DNA of 64,000 bases from Ruminococcus sp. (GTDB lineage Bacteria; Bacillota; Clostridia; Oscillospirales; Ruminococcaceae), in NCBI RefSeq assembly GCF_016287535.1, contig NZ_JAEFAJ010000009.1:1-64000 (forward strand), written 5' to 3'. A program made the translations under genes and the position numbers. Numbering within the stretch: position 1 is the first letter of the stretch; every line of letters starts with the position of its first letter. The notes beneath the pieces were generated by a model. The model was not told the DNA's origin. It saw nothing but the letters and a program-made list of their open reading frames with translations, and did not search any database. Positions 7,831-15,733 of the stretch are shown piece by piece.

Positions 7831-10200
7831 GTGAAATCAAAAATCAAAAAGGTCATCAGCGGTACTGTATCCGCATTGATGATCGCCTCCTCAATCCCGA
7901 GCGTAGCATCGGCTGCTGATCAGCAGACCAGAGGCAACATAGGCGGCTACGACTACGAGATGTGGAACCAGAACGGTCAGGGTAATGCTCAGATGAACCC
8001 AAGTGCAGGTTCGTTCACCTGCTCATGGAGCAATATTGAAAACTTCCTGGCTCGTATGGGAAAGAATTTCGACAGCCAGAAGAAGAACTACAAGGCTCTC
8101 GGCGATATCGTGCTCACTTATGACGTTGAGTACACACCAAGAGGAAATTCGTATATGTGTGTATACGGATGGACAAGAAATCCTCTTATGGAATACTATA
8201 TCGTTGAAGGCTGGGGCGACTGGAGACCACCCGGAAATGACGGTGAGAACAAGGGCTCTGTAACTCTCAACGGAAACAAGTACGATATCCGTAAGTCAAT
8301 GAGATACAATCAGCCTTCTCTCGACGGAACCGCTACATTCCCACAATACTGGAGCGTGCGCCAGACAAGTGGTTCAGCAAACAACCAGACAAACTATATG
8401 AAGGGCACTATCGATGTATCCAAGCACTTTGACGCATGGTCACAGGCTGGTCTCGATATGTCCGGTACTCTCTATGAAGTATCACTTAATATTGAAGGTT
8501 ACAGATCCAACGGATCTGCTAATGTAAAGAGCGTAACTGTTGTTACTGACGGCAGCGGTGCAGGTGCATCAAGCACTTCCGAGGCAGGCGGCGGTAATGT
8601 TGGCGGCGGCTTCGATATGGGCGGCGGCCAGGGCGGCTTTGATATGAGTCAGTTCGGCGGCGGAAACGGCGGCGGATTTGACATGAGCCAGTTCGGCGGC
8701 GGCAATGGCGGCGGATTTGACATGAGTCAGTTCGGCGGTCAGGGCGGCTTTGATATGAGCCAGTTCGGCGGCGGAAACGGCGGCGGATTCGACATGAGCC
8801 AGTTTGGCGGCCAGGGCGGTTTCGACATGGGCGGCAGCACAGGCGGCGGCAGCGTAGTTACTACAACAACTACAACTACAAAGCCTGTAACAACAACTAC
8901 TACGACTGTTACAACTATCAAGCAGGCAGATCCCAAGGAAGAGCTCAATGCTAAGGTTTCCAAGTGGGGCGACGCTAACGGCGACGGCACTATCGATATG
9001 GGCGACGCTGTAGCTATCCTTCAGGCACTCGCTAACCCCAACAAGTATAAGCTTTCAGATCAGGGCGCTGCAAATGCAGACGTTTATGAGGCTGGCAGCG
9101 GACTTACTGCAAACGATGCAAATTCTATCCAGCTGTATCTCTTAGGTCTTATAAAGACACTTCCTGAGAGCTATGCATCAAATGTAACAGCTACAACAAA
9201 GGCAACAACAACTACTACTACAACTAAGGCTACAACAACCACAACAACTACAGCTGTTAATAACGGCGGTCAGCAGGGCGGTTTTGATATGAGCCAGTTC
9301 GGCGGTCAGGGCGGCTTCGACATGAGCCAGTTCGGCGGTCAGCAGGGCGGCTTCGACATGAGCCAGTTCGGCGGTCAGCAGGGCGGCTTCGACATGAGCC
9401 AGTTCGGCGGTCAGCAGGGTGGTTTTGATATGAGCCAGTTCGGCGGTCAGCAGGGCGGTTTCGATATGAGCCAGTTCGGCGGTCAGCAGGGCGGCTTCGA
9501 TATGAGCCAGTTCGGCGGTCAGCAGGATGCTGGTCAGCAGACAGGCGGCAACGGCGGTGCTCAGGTACAGTCAGGCAAGAAGCTCTGCGCTATCTCATTC
9601 GATGACGGTGCAAGCGCACAGAGCAAGTCAGACCCCGGCTACAGAATAATCGACGCTCTTATCAAGAACAACATGACAGCTACATTCTTTATCGTAGGTG
9701 ACTGGATCAAGACAAACGACCAGATCAAGTATGAGTACCAGAACGGTATGGAAGTAGCTAACCATACACAGTCACATCCTCACCTTGGTTCAATGGGCGC
9801 ATCCCAGATCAGAAGCGAGTGGGAGAACTGTAACAGCAAGCTCAAGGGCATCATCGGCACAGAGCCTTCACACCTTATGAGACTTCCTTACCTTGAGAGC
9901 AACGCAACAGTTCAGTCAGCTCTTAACGATGTACCGCTTATCAGCTGTGCGATCGATACTCAGGACTGGAACAATGCTTCCAAGGATCAGATCGTAAATA
10001 CAATCAAGCAGGCAGCACAGAACGGTTCACTTGAGGGTGCTATCGTACTTTGCCACGAGAACTATGCTACAACAGCAGCAGCTATGGAAGAGGTTCTTCC
10101 CTGGCTCGCACAGAATGGTTACCAGAACGTAAACATCTCTGATATGGCAAAGGCTCACGGCAAGACACTTGCAGGCGGTCAGGTTCATACAAGAGCTTGA
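7831..10200 (+). CDS. Cellulosomal xylanase/esterase: GH11 - dockerin - CE4
   Basis: A 789-residue secreted enzyme. Signal peptide to about residue 30 (cut near VASA/A). GH11 xylanase 30-240, with nucleophile Glu121 in PLMEYYIV and acid/base Glu222 in NIEGYRSNGSA. Then a Gly-rich GGFDMSQFGG repeat and a Thr-rich linker; a type I dockerin at ~379-447 (GDANGDGTIDMGDA calcium loop, second loop degenerate); a second Thr linker and repeat block; and a CE4 (NodB) deacetylase from ~584 with FDDG (591-592), HTQSHP, RLPY and LCHEN motifs. It would bind a cohesin scaffold and both cut xylan and remove acetyl groups. The GTG at 7831 is chosen because AAAGGAG lies 8 bases upstream. Confidence 0.95.
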   Translation: MKSKIKKVISGTVSALMIASSIPSVASAADQQTRGNIGGYDYEMWNQNGQGNAQMNPSAGSFTCSWSNIENFLARMGKNFDSQKKNYKALGDIVLTYDVEYTPRGNSYMCVYGWTRNPLMEYYIVEGWGDWRPPGNDGENKGSVTLNGNKYDIRKSMRYNQPSLDGTATFPQYWSVRQTSGSANNQTNYMKGTIDVSKHFDAWSQAGLDMSGTLYEVSLNIEGYRSNGSANVKSVTVVTDGSGAGASSTSEAGGGNVGGGFDMGGGQGGFDMSQFGGGNGGGFDMSQFGGGNGGGFDMSQFGGQGGFDMSQFGGGNGGGFDMSQFGGQGGFDMGGSTGGGSVVTTTTTTTKPVTTTTTTVTTIKQADPKEELNAKVSKWGDANGDGTIDMGDAVAILQALANPNKYKLSDQGAANADVYEAGSGLTANDANSIQLYLLGLIKTLPESYASNVTATTKATTTTTTTKATTTTTTTAVNNGGQQGGFDMSQFGGQGGFDMSQFGGQQGGFDMSQFGGQQGGFDMSQFGGQQGGFDMSQFGGQQGGFDMSQFGGQQGGFDMSQFGGQQDAGQQTGGNGGAQVQSGKKLCAISFDDGASAQSKSDPGYRIIDALIKNNMTATFFIVGDWIKTNDQIKYEYQNGMEVANHTQSHPHLGSMGASQIRSEWENCNSKLKGIIGTEPSHLMRLPYLESNATVQSALNDVPLISCAIDTQDWNNASKDQIVNTIKQAAQNGSLEGAIVLCHENYATTAAAMEEVLPWLAQNGYQNVNISDMAKAHGKTLAGGQVHTRA
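8605..8835 (+). repeat. GGFDMSQFGG-coding repeats, block 1
   Basis: Five GGFDMSQFGG units plus two FDMGG variants in the linker between GH11 and the dockerin. Spacers alternate between GGN and Q. The DNA copies differ by synonymous changes. Confidence 0.95.
9277..9525 (+). repeat. GGFDMSQFGG-coding repeats, block 2
   Basis: Seven near-identical units spaced by QQ or Q between the second Thr-rich linker and the CE4 domain. The copies are more uniform than in block 1, suggesting recent expansion or gene conversion. Confidence 0.95.
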
Positions 10201-10289
10201 TCGGATTCAAGAATATAAATAACGTGCCGATCGCTGTATCGGTGGTCGGCACACTTATTTAAGATTTCTCCAATTTTTAATATCCCCTG

Positions 10290-10324
10290 AAAGGCAGTCG
10301 GTAATAATCGGCTGTCTTTTCATT
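10290..10324 (+). terminator. Terminator after the xylanase gene
   Basis: The GGCAGTCG/CGGCTGTC stem (two G-T pairs) is followed by TTTTCATTTT. A second inverted repeat, GTGCCGA/TCGGCAC, lies just upstream at 10224-10252 but lacks a good T run. Confidence 0.7.
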
Positions 10325-10383
10325 TTATATGGCAGCTTTTTTGTATCATATGCCGTATTTGAACAGCGGTGCGGCTGTTATTG

Positions 10384-10412
10384 TTGATTTCAGATAATTA
10401 ATGTGATATACT
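10384..10412 (+). promoter_or_regulatory. Promoter of the DAHP synthase gene
   Basis: TTGATT and TATACT with a 17-base spacer, about 70 bases before the start codon. I see no T-box or other leader in the intervening sequence. Confidence 0.7.
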
Positions 10413-10481
10413 AAGGATATATTAATCGTTAATGGTCAGACATTTAAGGAAGAAATAAGGATAAACAAAGAGGGTCATGCT

Positions 10482-11510
10482 ATGAATATGAATTTTAAAT
10501 GCAAATTACCGATACCTGCAGAAGTCAAGGGACAGTATCCTGTTTCGGAGGAGCTTCAGAAGGTTATCAATGCAAGAAACGCCCAGATAGCAGATGTTAT
10601 CAGCAGCAAGGATGACAGGCTCATGCTTATAATCGGTCCCTGTTCCGCCGATAACGAGGACAGCGTAATGGACTACATTATGCGTCTCCGCGGCGTTCAG
10701 GAAAAGGTAGAGGAAAAGATCCTCATAGTACCGAGAATATACACCAATAAGCCAAGAACTACCGGAAAGGGCTACAAGGGTATGCTCCATCAGCCTGATC
10801 CGAGCCAGAAGCCGGATATGTACAAGGGTATTGTCGCTATCCGTAAACTGCACCTTCGCGCTATAGCTGAAACAGGCTTTACCTGTGCTGACGAGATGCT
10901 CTACCCGGAGAATCACCGTTATCTCAACGACCTTCTCGGATATGTTGCTGTGGGCGCACGATCTGTTGAAAATCAGCAGCACCGCCTCACTGCAAGCGGA
11001 CTCAATATCCCTGTAGGAATGAAAAATCCCGTAAGCGGAAGTATGCCTGTGCTCATGAATTCGATCGAAGCTGCACAGTCAGGGCATACCTTCCTTTACC
11101 GCGGCTGGGAGGTAAGCACCAGCGGCAATCCTCTCGCTCATGCCATACTCAGGGGCTTTGAGAATAACCACAGTCAGTGTATGCCGAATTACCACTACGA
11201 GCACCTTGAACTCCTTCATGGACTTTATGTGCAGAAGGGCTTCGAGAATCCTGCCGCGATCATAGATACCAACCACTGCAATTCCGGCAAGCACCCCTTT
11301 GAACAGCCAAGGATCGTCAAGGAGGTCCTCAGCAGCCGCAGATACAATGAGGATATCCGCAAACTGGTCAAGGGCTTTATGATCGAAAGCTACATCGAGG
11401 ACGGCTCTCAGAAGATAGACGAGCACATCTACGGAAAGTCCATAACCGACCCCTGTCTCGGCTGGGAAAAGACAGAAAAGCTTATACTCGAAATAGCTGA
11501 CAGAGTATGA
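10482..11510 (+). CDS. aroF: 3-deoxy-7-phosphoheptulonate (DAHP) synthase
   Basis: A 342-residue type I DAHP synthase that condenses phosphoenolpyruvate with erythrose-4-phosphate, the first step to aromatic amino acids. Landmarks: LIIGPCSADNEDSV, VPRIYTNKPRTTGKGYKG (substrate-binding KPRT), ADEMLYPEN, GARSVENQQHR, GMKNPVSG, and IDTNHCNSGK. It is close to the length of the feedback-regulated E. coli AroF/G/H enzymes; which amino acid controls it cannot be read here. The symbol denotes the family and not a particular isoenzyme. It appears to be a single-gene unit with its own promoter and terminator. Confidence 0.93.
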   Translation: MNMNFKCKLPIPAEVKGQYPVSEELQKVINARNAQIADVISSKDDRLMLIIGPCSADNEDSVMDYIMRLRGVQEKVEEKILIVPRIYTNKPRTTGKGYKGMLHQPDPSQKPDMYKGIVAIRKLHLRAIAETGFTCADEMLYPENHRYLNDLLGYVAVGARSVENQQHRLTASGLNIPVGMKNPVSGSMPVLMNSIEAAQSGHTFLYRGWEVSTSGNPLAHAILRGFENNHSQCMPNYHYEHLELLHGLYVQKGFENPAAIIDTNHCNSGKHPFEQPRIVKEVLSSRRYNEDIRKLVKGFMIESYIEDGSQKIDEHIYGKSITDPCLGWEKTEKLILEIADRV

Positions 11511-11544
11511 TCTTTCCTGTGGGATAAGCGCATGATATGAAAAT

Positions 11545-11569
11545 AAAGAGCGGTTTTTTACCGCTCTTT
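11545..11569 (+). terminator. Terminator after DAHP synthase
   Basis: A 10-base-pair stem, AAAGAGCGGT/ACCGCTCTTT, with a T5 loop and a following T run. Confidence 0.9.
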
Positions 11570-11651
11570 TTATTATTTGTGAAAAGCAGCTTCCATAATT
11601 AATGAATATATATGCTATTTGCGCAAATAATGCGGTTCTTCCAAATATTTC

Positions 11652-11680
11652 TTGACTTTGACGGTGCAATATGATACAAT
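11652..11680 (+). promoter_or_regulatory. Promoter of the BY-kinase/phosphatase operon
   Basis: TTGACT and TACAAT separated by 17 bases, 81 bases upstream of the start. Confidence 0.75.
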
Positions 11681-11760
11681 AATCAAGGTATGGTCCTTTT
11701 TGGAAGGAATATTATTAACTCATTTATTTCAATCTGTATGAGTAAAGGATGTAATGGAGA

Positions 11761-13242
11761 ATGAATAATACGTATACAATCAAAGACATTGTCAAGCTTT
11801 TGATGAGCAAGATATGGCTGATACTGCTGTTTATGATCCTGGGCGGTATCGCAGCGTTCGGTATGTCAAAATTCATGCTGCCGCTTATGTATGAATCACA
11901 TATAACCATGTATGTGCAGAGCTATCAGGGCGTTTCCGAAACGGCAAGCAACGTCAACAACATAAGCAACTCAAAGCAGCTCGTTAATACGTATATGGAA
12001 GTGCTGAAGGACGATGCTGTGATGACTTCCGTCGGAGAGATTCTTTCTAAGAATTTCAGCAACTCGACTCTTTCAGAGTGCTTTTCTTTATCAAACGGAA
12101 AGGTTTCTCCCGCTTCTATCCGCAGTACGCTGAATATCACCTCTGTAGTCGATACTTCGGCTGTCAAGGTCTCTTCTGTTACACGTAATCCTGAAGTTTC
12201 TGCGGCTGTCTGCAATTACCTTACACTTGTTGCTCCGAAATATGTTCAGCAGGCTGTAGGCGTAGGTTCTATAAATACTATCGACAAGGCAAAGGTATAT
12301 ACCAGTCCTGTCGCTCCTAAGGTAATGAAGAATACCGTTCTCGGTGCTGCAGCTGCTTTTCTTATCATCGTACTCATTATTTTCCTCATAGACTTCTTTG
12401 ACAATACTGTCAAGGAGACAGATAAGATCACCAAAAAGTACGGAAAAGCCATTATGGGTGAGATACAGCAGTTCAGTGAAGCAAGAAAGCACAAGGGCAA
12501 GCCCAAGAGCGCTCAGGCTGACGGCAGAGCTCTCATTACAGATCAGAATATTCCCTTCAATGTTGCAGAAAGCTATAAGTCGATACGTACCAACGTAATG
12601 TTTGCAATGGGTACTTCGGACAAAAAGATAGTCGCTATTTCAAGCCCGAATCCCGGCGACGGAAAATCGACCTCCGCTGCTAATATCGCTATCGCTTTTG
12701 CTCAGACCAACAGCAAGGTCCTCCTCATCGACGCGGATATGAGAAAGCCTGTACAGCACAGGGTATTCAAGGTAAAGAATTCTGAAGGTCTTTCAACTCT
12801 TATCATAAAGAAGTCCACACCTGCAAGGTCAATAAAGGAAAGTGTTATGAAGAACCTCGACCTGCTTCCGTCAGGTCCTACTCCTCCTAACCCGTCCGAG
12901 CTGCTTGCTTCGGAGCAGTTTGCTTCACTGCTTGAACAGTTTGCCATTATGTATGATTATATCATCATAGATACTCCGCCTCTCAATGTTGTGAGCGACG
13001 CTATGGTAATGAATGAATCAATAAATGGTATCCTCCTTGTTTTCAAGCACGGTCAGACCACTTATGACGATATCGACAACTGCATGAAGCAGATGGAACT
13101 CACACATACGAATCTTATCGGCTTCCTCATGAATGAGGTCGCTCAGAAGCGGTATTCGTCATACTATTCAAAGTACAAGGACTACGGATACGGCTCGGCA
13201 GACAGGTCTTCTAAGAAAGGCGTAAAGGAAAATGCTGACTGA
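11761..13242 (+). CDS. Polysaccharide co-polymerase fused to BY-type tyrosine kinase
   Basis: A 493-residue membrane protein combining a Wzz-like chain-length domain with a bacterial tyrosine kinase. Two membrane segments (~residues 18-42 and ~192-212) flank an extracellular loop. The cytoplasmic kinase has Walker A SSPNPGDGKST, Walker A' VLLIDADMRKP and Walker B YIIIDTPP. The C-terminus carries a tyrosine cluster (RYSSYYSKYKDYGYG), the usual autophosphorylation tail. Firmicutes generally split this into two proteins (CpsC/CpsD); here it is one chain, as in proteobacterial Wzc. It controls polymer length and export of surface polysaccharide. The gene overlaps its cognate phosphatase by 11 bases. 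Confidence 0.93.
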   Translation: MNNTYTIKDIVKLLMSKIWLILLFMILGGIAAFGMSKFMLPLMYESHITMYVQSYQGVSETASNVNNISNSKQLVNTYMEVLKDDAVMTSVGEILSKNFSNSTLSECFSLSNGKVSPASIRSTLNITSVVDTSAVKVSSVTRNPEVSAAVCNYLTLVAPKYVQQAVGVGSINTIDKAKVYTSPVAPKVMKNTVLGAAAAFLIIVLIIFLIDFFDNTVKETDKITKKYGKAIMGEIQQFSEARKHKGKPKSAQADGRALITDQNIPFNVAESYKSIRTNVMFAMGTSDKKIVAISSPNPGDGKSTSAANIAIAFAQTNSKVLLIDADMRKPVQHRVFKVKNSEGLSTLIIKKSTPARSIKESVMKNLDLLPSGPTPPNPSELLASEQFASLLEQFAIMYDYIIIDTPPLNVVSDAMVMNESINGILLVFKHGQTTYDDIDNCMKQMELTHTNLIGFLMNEVAQKRYSSYYSKYKDYGYGSADRSSKKGVKENAD

Positions 13243-13900
13243 TCATCATTGTCATATCCTTCCAAAGATCGATGACGGCTCCGACAGTGTGGAGACATCA
13301 CTCAGAATGATCCGTACAATGAGAGAACAGGGCGTTGAAAGAATAGTTGCTACTCCTCACTTCTATGCTCACAGAGAACACGGCGTGAAAGCTTATCTCG
13401 AAAAGAGACAGCACGCCTATGATAAGCTCGTTCAGGAGGATCCTGAAAACGCGGATATCATTCTCGGAGCTGAAGTCGCGGTGGAGCATGGTATCAGCAA
13501 GCTCCCGGATATAGAAAAACTCTGCATAACCGGTACAAAATATATTCTCCTTGAGTTTCAGTATACATCATTCGGTAAATGGATGCTTGAAGAAGTAAAC
13601 GATATTGCGTTTGAATACGGTCTTGTTCCGATACTTGCGCATATCCACAGATACCTTGAATATTACACCAAGTCAGAACTGGAGGAAGTCCTGAAGACAG
13701 AGGCTGTATTCCAGTTCAATAATGAAGCCTTTGAAAGCTTTAAGGAAAAACGCTTCGTAAAGTCAGTGATAAAAAGCGGATATCCTTACATTTTCGGCAG
13801 CGACGCCCATAATATGGGCAGCAGGAAACCAAACTGGGATATGCTGCAGAAAAAGGCAAAGCCGGAAATACTCAGAAATGTTGAGGATATTTTCGGGTGA
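13232..13900 (+). CDS. PHP-family tyrosine-protein phosphatase (CpsB/YwqE type)
   Basis: A 222-residue metal-dependent phosphatase. It opens with the PHP metal motif TDHHCHILPKIDDGS, followed by ATPHFYAHREHG, an EVAVEHGI segment, HIHRY and the GSDAHN metal ligands near the end. These enzymes dephosphorylate the tyrosine tail of the partner BY-kinase, letting polymerisation cycle. It overlaps the kinase gene and has an AAAGGA ribosome site 2-7 bases before the ATG. No glycosyltransferases follow, so this regulatory pair stands apart from the polysaccharide genes it presumably controls. Confidence 0.93.
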   Translation: MLTDHHCHILPKIDDGSDSVETSLRMIRTMREQGVERIVATPHFYAHREHGVKAYLEKRQHAYDKLVQEDPENADIILGAEVAVEHGISKLPDIEKLCITGTKYILLEFQYTSFGKWMLEEVNDIAFEYGLVPILAHIHRYLEYYTKSELEEVLKTEAVFQFNNEAFESFKEKRFVKSVIKSGYPYIFGSDAHNMGSRKPNWDMLQKKAKPEILRNVEDIFG

Positions 13901-13920
13901 TTAAACAATACAGCAAAGAA

Positions 13921-13956
13921 AAAGCCATAAAGAAGTATTTACTTCTTTATGGCTTT
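13921..13956. terminator. Bidirectional terminator
   Basis: A 17-base-pair near-perfect palindrome (AAAGCCATAAAGAAGTA and complement) between the phosphatase gene and the convergent CotH gene, with A and T runs outside. Confidence 0.92.
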
Positions 13957-13962
13957 TGATGT

Positions 13963-15570
13963 TTATTTATGCCATTGCGAATTGAGGAACGCTATTCGTT
14001 TATTGAGCCAGTCATAGAGATAATCCGCACATTCCTTTTCGTCACGGCATTTTTTTGAGCCTTCCGAAAGCTCGCTTGCAATGATCTCATTATCCTTGAT
14101 ATTGTTCCATGTGTCGTAATTCTTGTTAAAATCCCCTGTAAAGGCATCGCTGTCAGCTTTTACCATTTGGCAGACACGGGCGAAAACACCATTGTCATAG
14201 GCTTTTGTCCATTTTTTCTTTATCATGTCCTGATACCAGTCCTCATAAGCGAGCAGTGCGAACCAGGGATTTATGGAATCCATTCCCATGCTCGGATCGG
14301 GTATGATATTTGCTGCATGGAAGCCCTGACCGTCCTCAGAGTACGGTCTGTTGCCCATTGAGGAGTCGAAGTCCCATGGAGCCTCAAAGGTGAGCTTTTT
14401 GGTATGCTCAGGACTGAAATCTATATCCATGTAGAAGCTTGACCAAGCAACGTCTGCGTCACAGGCAAGCTCGCTGATGATGTACATATCGACAAGCGAA
14501 TCCAGATCAACGACCTTTTCTACTGCCTGCTGCGGAGTAAGCTCGCTGCTTTCGGAAATACTGTCGTTGTTCTCATCGAATACGAAGGCTTTATGGTTGT
14601 AGCCAGCCTCGTACATTATCCTGTATACGTTATTTATGTATTTCGCTATAAAATCGTGCTGTTCCTGAGAGTATACATCGCTTTTTATTGTGATGCCTAC
14701 TACGGGTATCATATATTCGGACGCCTTGGGGATACACTTTATAGTCCGTCCGCTGCCTCCGTTTCCGTCGAAGGGCGTGAGGGGAGCGTTGTCGGCATAG
14801 TCGAGAGAGAAGCCGTGAAGCTCGTCTTCGTTGGTGAAATAGCCGTCAAATTCAAGGAAATAGCCTATATCAGTACCTGTATAGTCCTTTTCGGGCTTTG
14901 TCACGTTTACTCTGTCCTCAGCGACCTGCTGTGACTCTGTAAGGAGATAGAGCCCGCGGTATTCGCCGTTTATCTCTACCTGAACGAGCTTGGCGTCGGC
15001 AGCGTATAGTCCGTCCGCGCCGAGTATCTGGCGTGAAGCGTAAAGCGCAGCCTTGTTCCTGAGCATGGAGCCGTCCTTGTATTCGGCGAGCAGGAGCCAG
15101 TTCTTGAATTCAGCGCCGTTATTCAGTCCGAGGAGATTCTGCTTTTCGGTGAATTTTATTTTCAGCGGCTTTTTGGGATACGTCGTTGTCCAGTTGCCGC
15201 GTACCTTGACCTGACCGTCAGACGCAGCCATAAGCTCGTTTCCGTCAGAGCCTTTCAGCGTGATCGTGCAGTCCTCATAATAAGGAGCCGGAGGATCAAA
15301 CGGCGGCTCGACCCACATTTTCATGAGCTCTGAAACGTGTTCCGCTATGGGCTCGTTAACGAAATCCATGACGTTGGGATCGGTGCTCTTTGTCTGTATG
15401 GACAGCACCGGCAGGGGAGCGGTCTCAGGGGTATACGAATCTGCGGAAGTAAGAGTTGATTCATAAGATACCGTTGGTTTTGAAGAGTTATTGCTGTTCT
15501 TTTGGGCAGTGCAGCCGAAGAGCATTACTGCCGCGGCTGAGATAGAGCATATTTTTTTGATCGTATTCAT
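13963..15570 (-). CDS. CotH kinase-family lipoprotein
   Basis: A 535-residue protein with a lipoprotein signal (SAAAVMLFGC, lipid on the Cys) and a low-complexity Ser/Thr linker. The main body is CotH-like: KVRGNWTTTYPKKPLKIKF, AEYKDGSMLRNKAALYASRQ, NGEYRGLYLLTESQQV and the metal-binding EAPWDFDSSMG. CotH of Bacillus spores is an atypical protein kinase; relatives in gut Firmicutes are secreted and often linked with fibre-degradation proteins, so a surface role is inferred. The second of two ATGs is chosen because GAGG lies 7 bases before it. It is a single-gene unit. Confidence 0.88.
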   Translation of the reverse strand: MNTIKKICSISAAAVMLFGCTAQKNSNNSSKPTVSYESTLTSADSYTPETAPLPVLSIQTKSTDPNVMDFVNEPIAEHVSELMKMWVEPPFDPPAPYYEDCTITLKGSDGNELMAASDGQVKVRGNWTTTYPKKPLKIKFTEKQNLLGLNNGAEFKNWLLLAEYKDGSMLRNKAALYASRQILGADGLYAADAKLVQVEINGEYRGLYLLTESQQVAEDRVNVTKPEKDYTGTDIGYFLEFDGYFTNEDELHGFSLDYADNAPLTPFDGNGGSGRTIKCIPKASEYMIPVVGITIKSDVYSQEQHDFIAKYINNVYRIMYEAGYNHKAFVFDENNDSISESSELTPQQAVEKVVDLDSLVDMYIISELACDADVAWSSFYMDIDFSPEHTKKLTFEAPWDFDSSMGNRPYSEDGQGFHAANIIPDPSMGMDSINPWFALLAYEDWYQDMIKKKWTKAYDNGVFARVCQMVKADSDAFTGDFNKNYDTWNNIKDNEIIASELSEGSKKCRDEKECADYLYDWLNKRIAFLNSQWHK

Positions 15571-15607
15571 AATCATACCTCATAATATAAGAAAAGAATG
15601 TACATTC

Positions 15608-15636
15608 ATTGTAGCATATTATTCCGCGAATGGCAA
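15608..15636 (-). promoter_or_regulatory. Promoter of the CotH gene
   Basis: Minus strand: TTGCCA, 17 bases, TACAAT, about 38 bases before the start. Confidence 0.7.
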
Positions 15637-15699
15637 TAATTGCCGGAGATAGTCACTGTATTGTAAACCGATTGTAACACTTGCTACAAAACCATAACA

Positions 15700-15724
15700 A
15701 AAAGCGGAGCATTGCTCCGCTTTT
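15700..15724 (-). terminator. Terminator after the GGDEF-EAL gene
   Basis: An 11-base-pair stem (AAAAGCGGAGC and complement) with a 3-base loop. Read on the minus strand it ends in TTTTTGTTA. Confidence 0.88.
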
Positions 15725-15733
15725 ATCATATTA

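Noticed and set aside
8605-9525. CRISPR-like tandem repeats
   Set aside because: They are in frame inside the xylanase gene, with spacers of only 3-9 bases, and encode GGFDMSQFGG.
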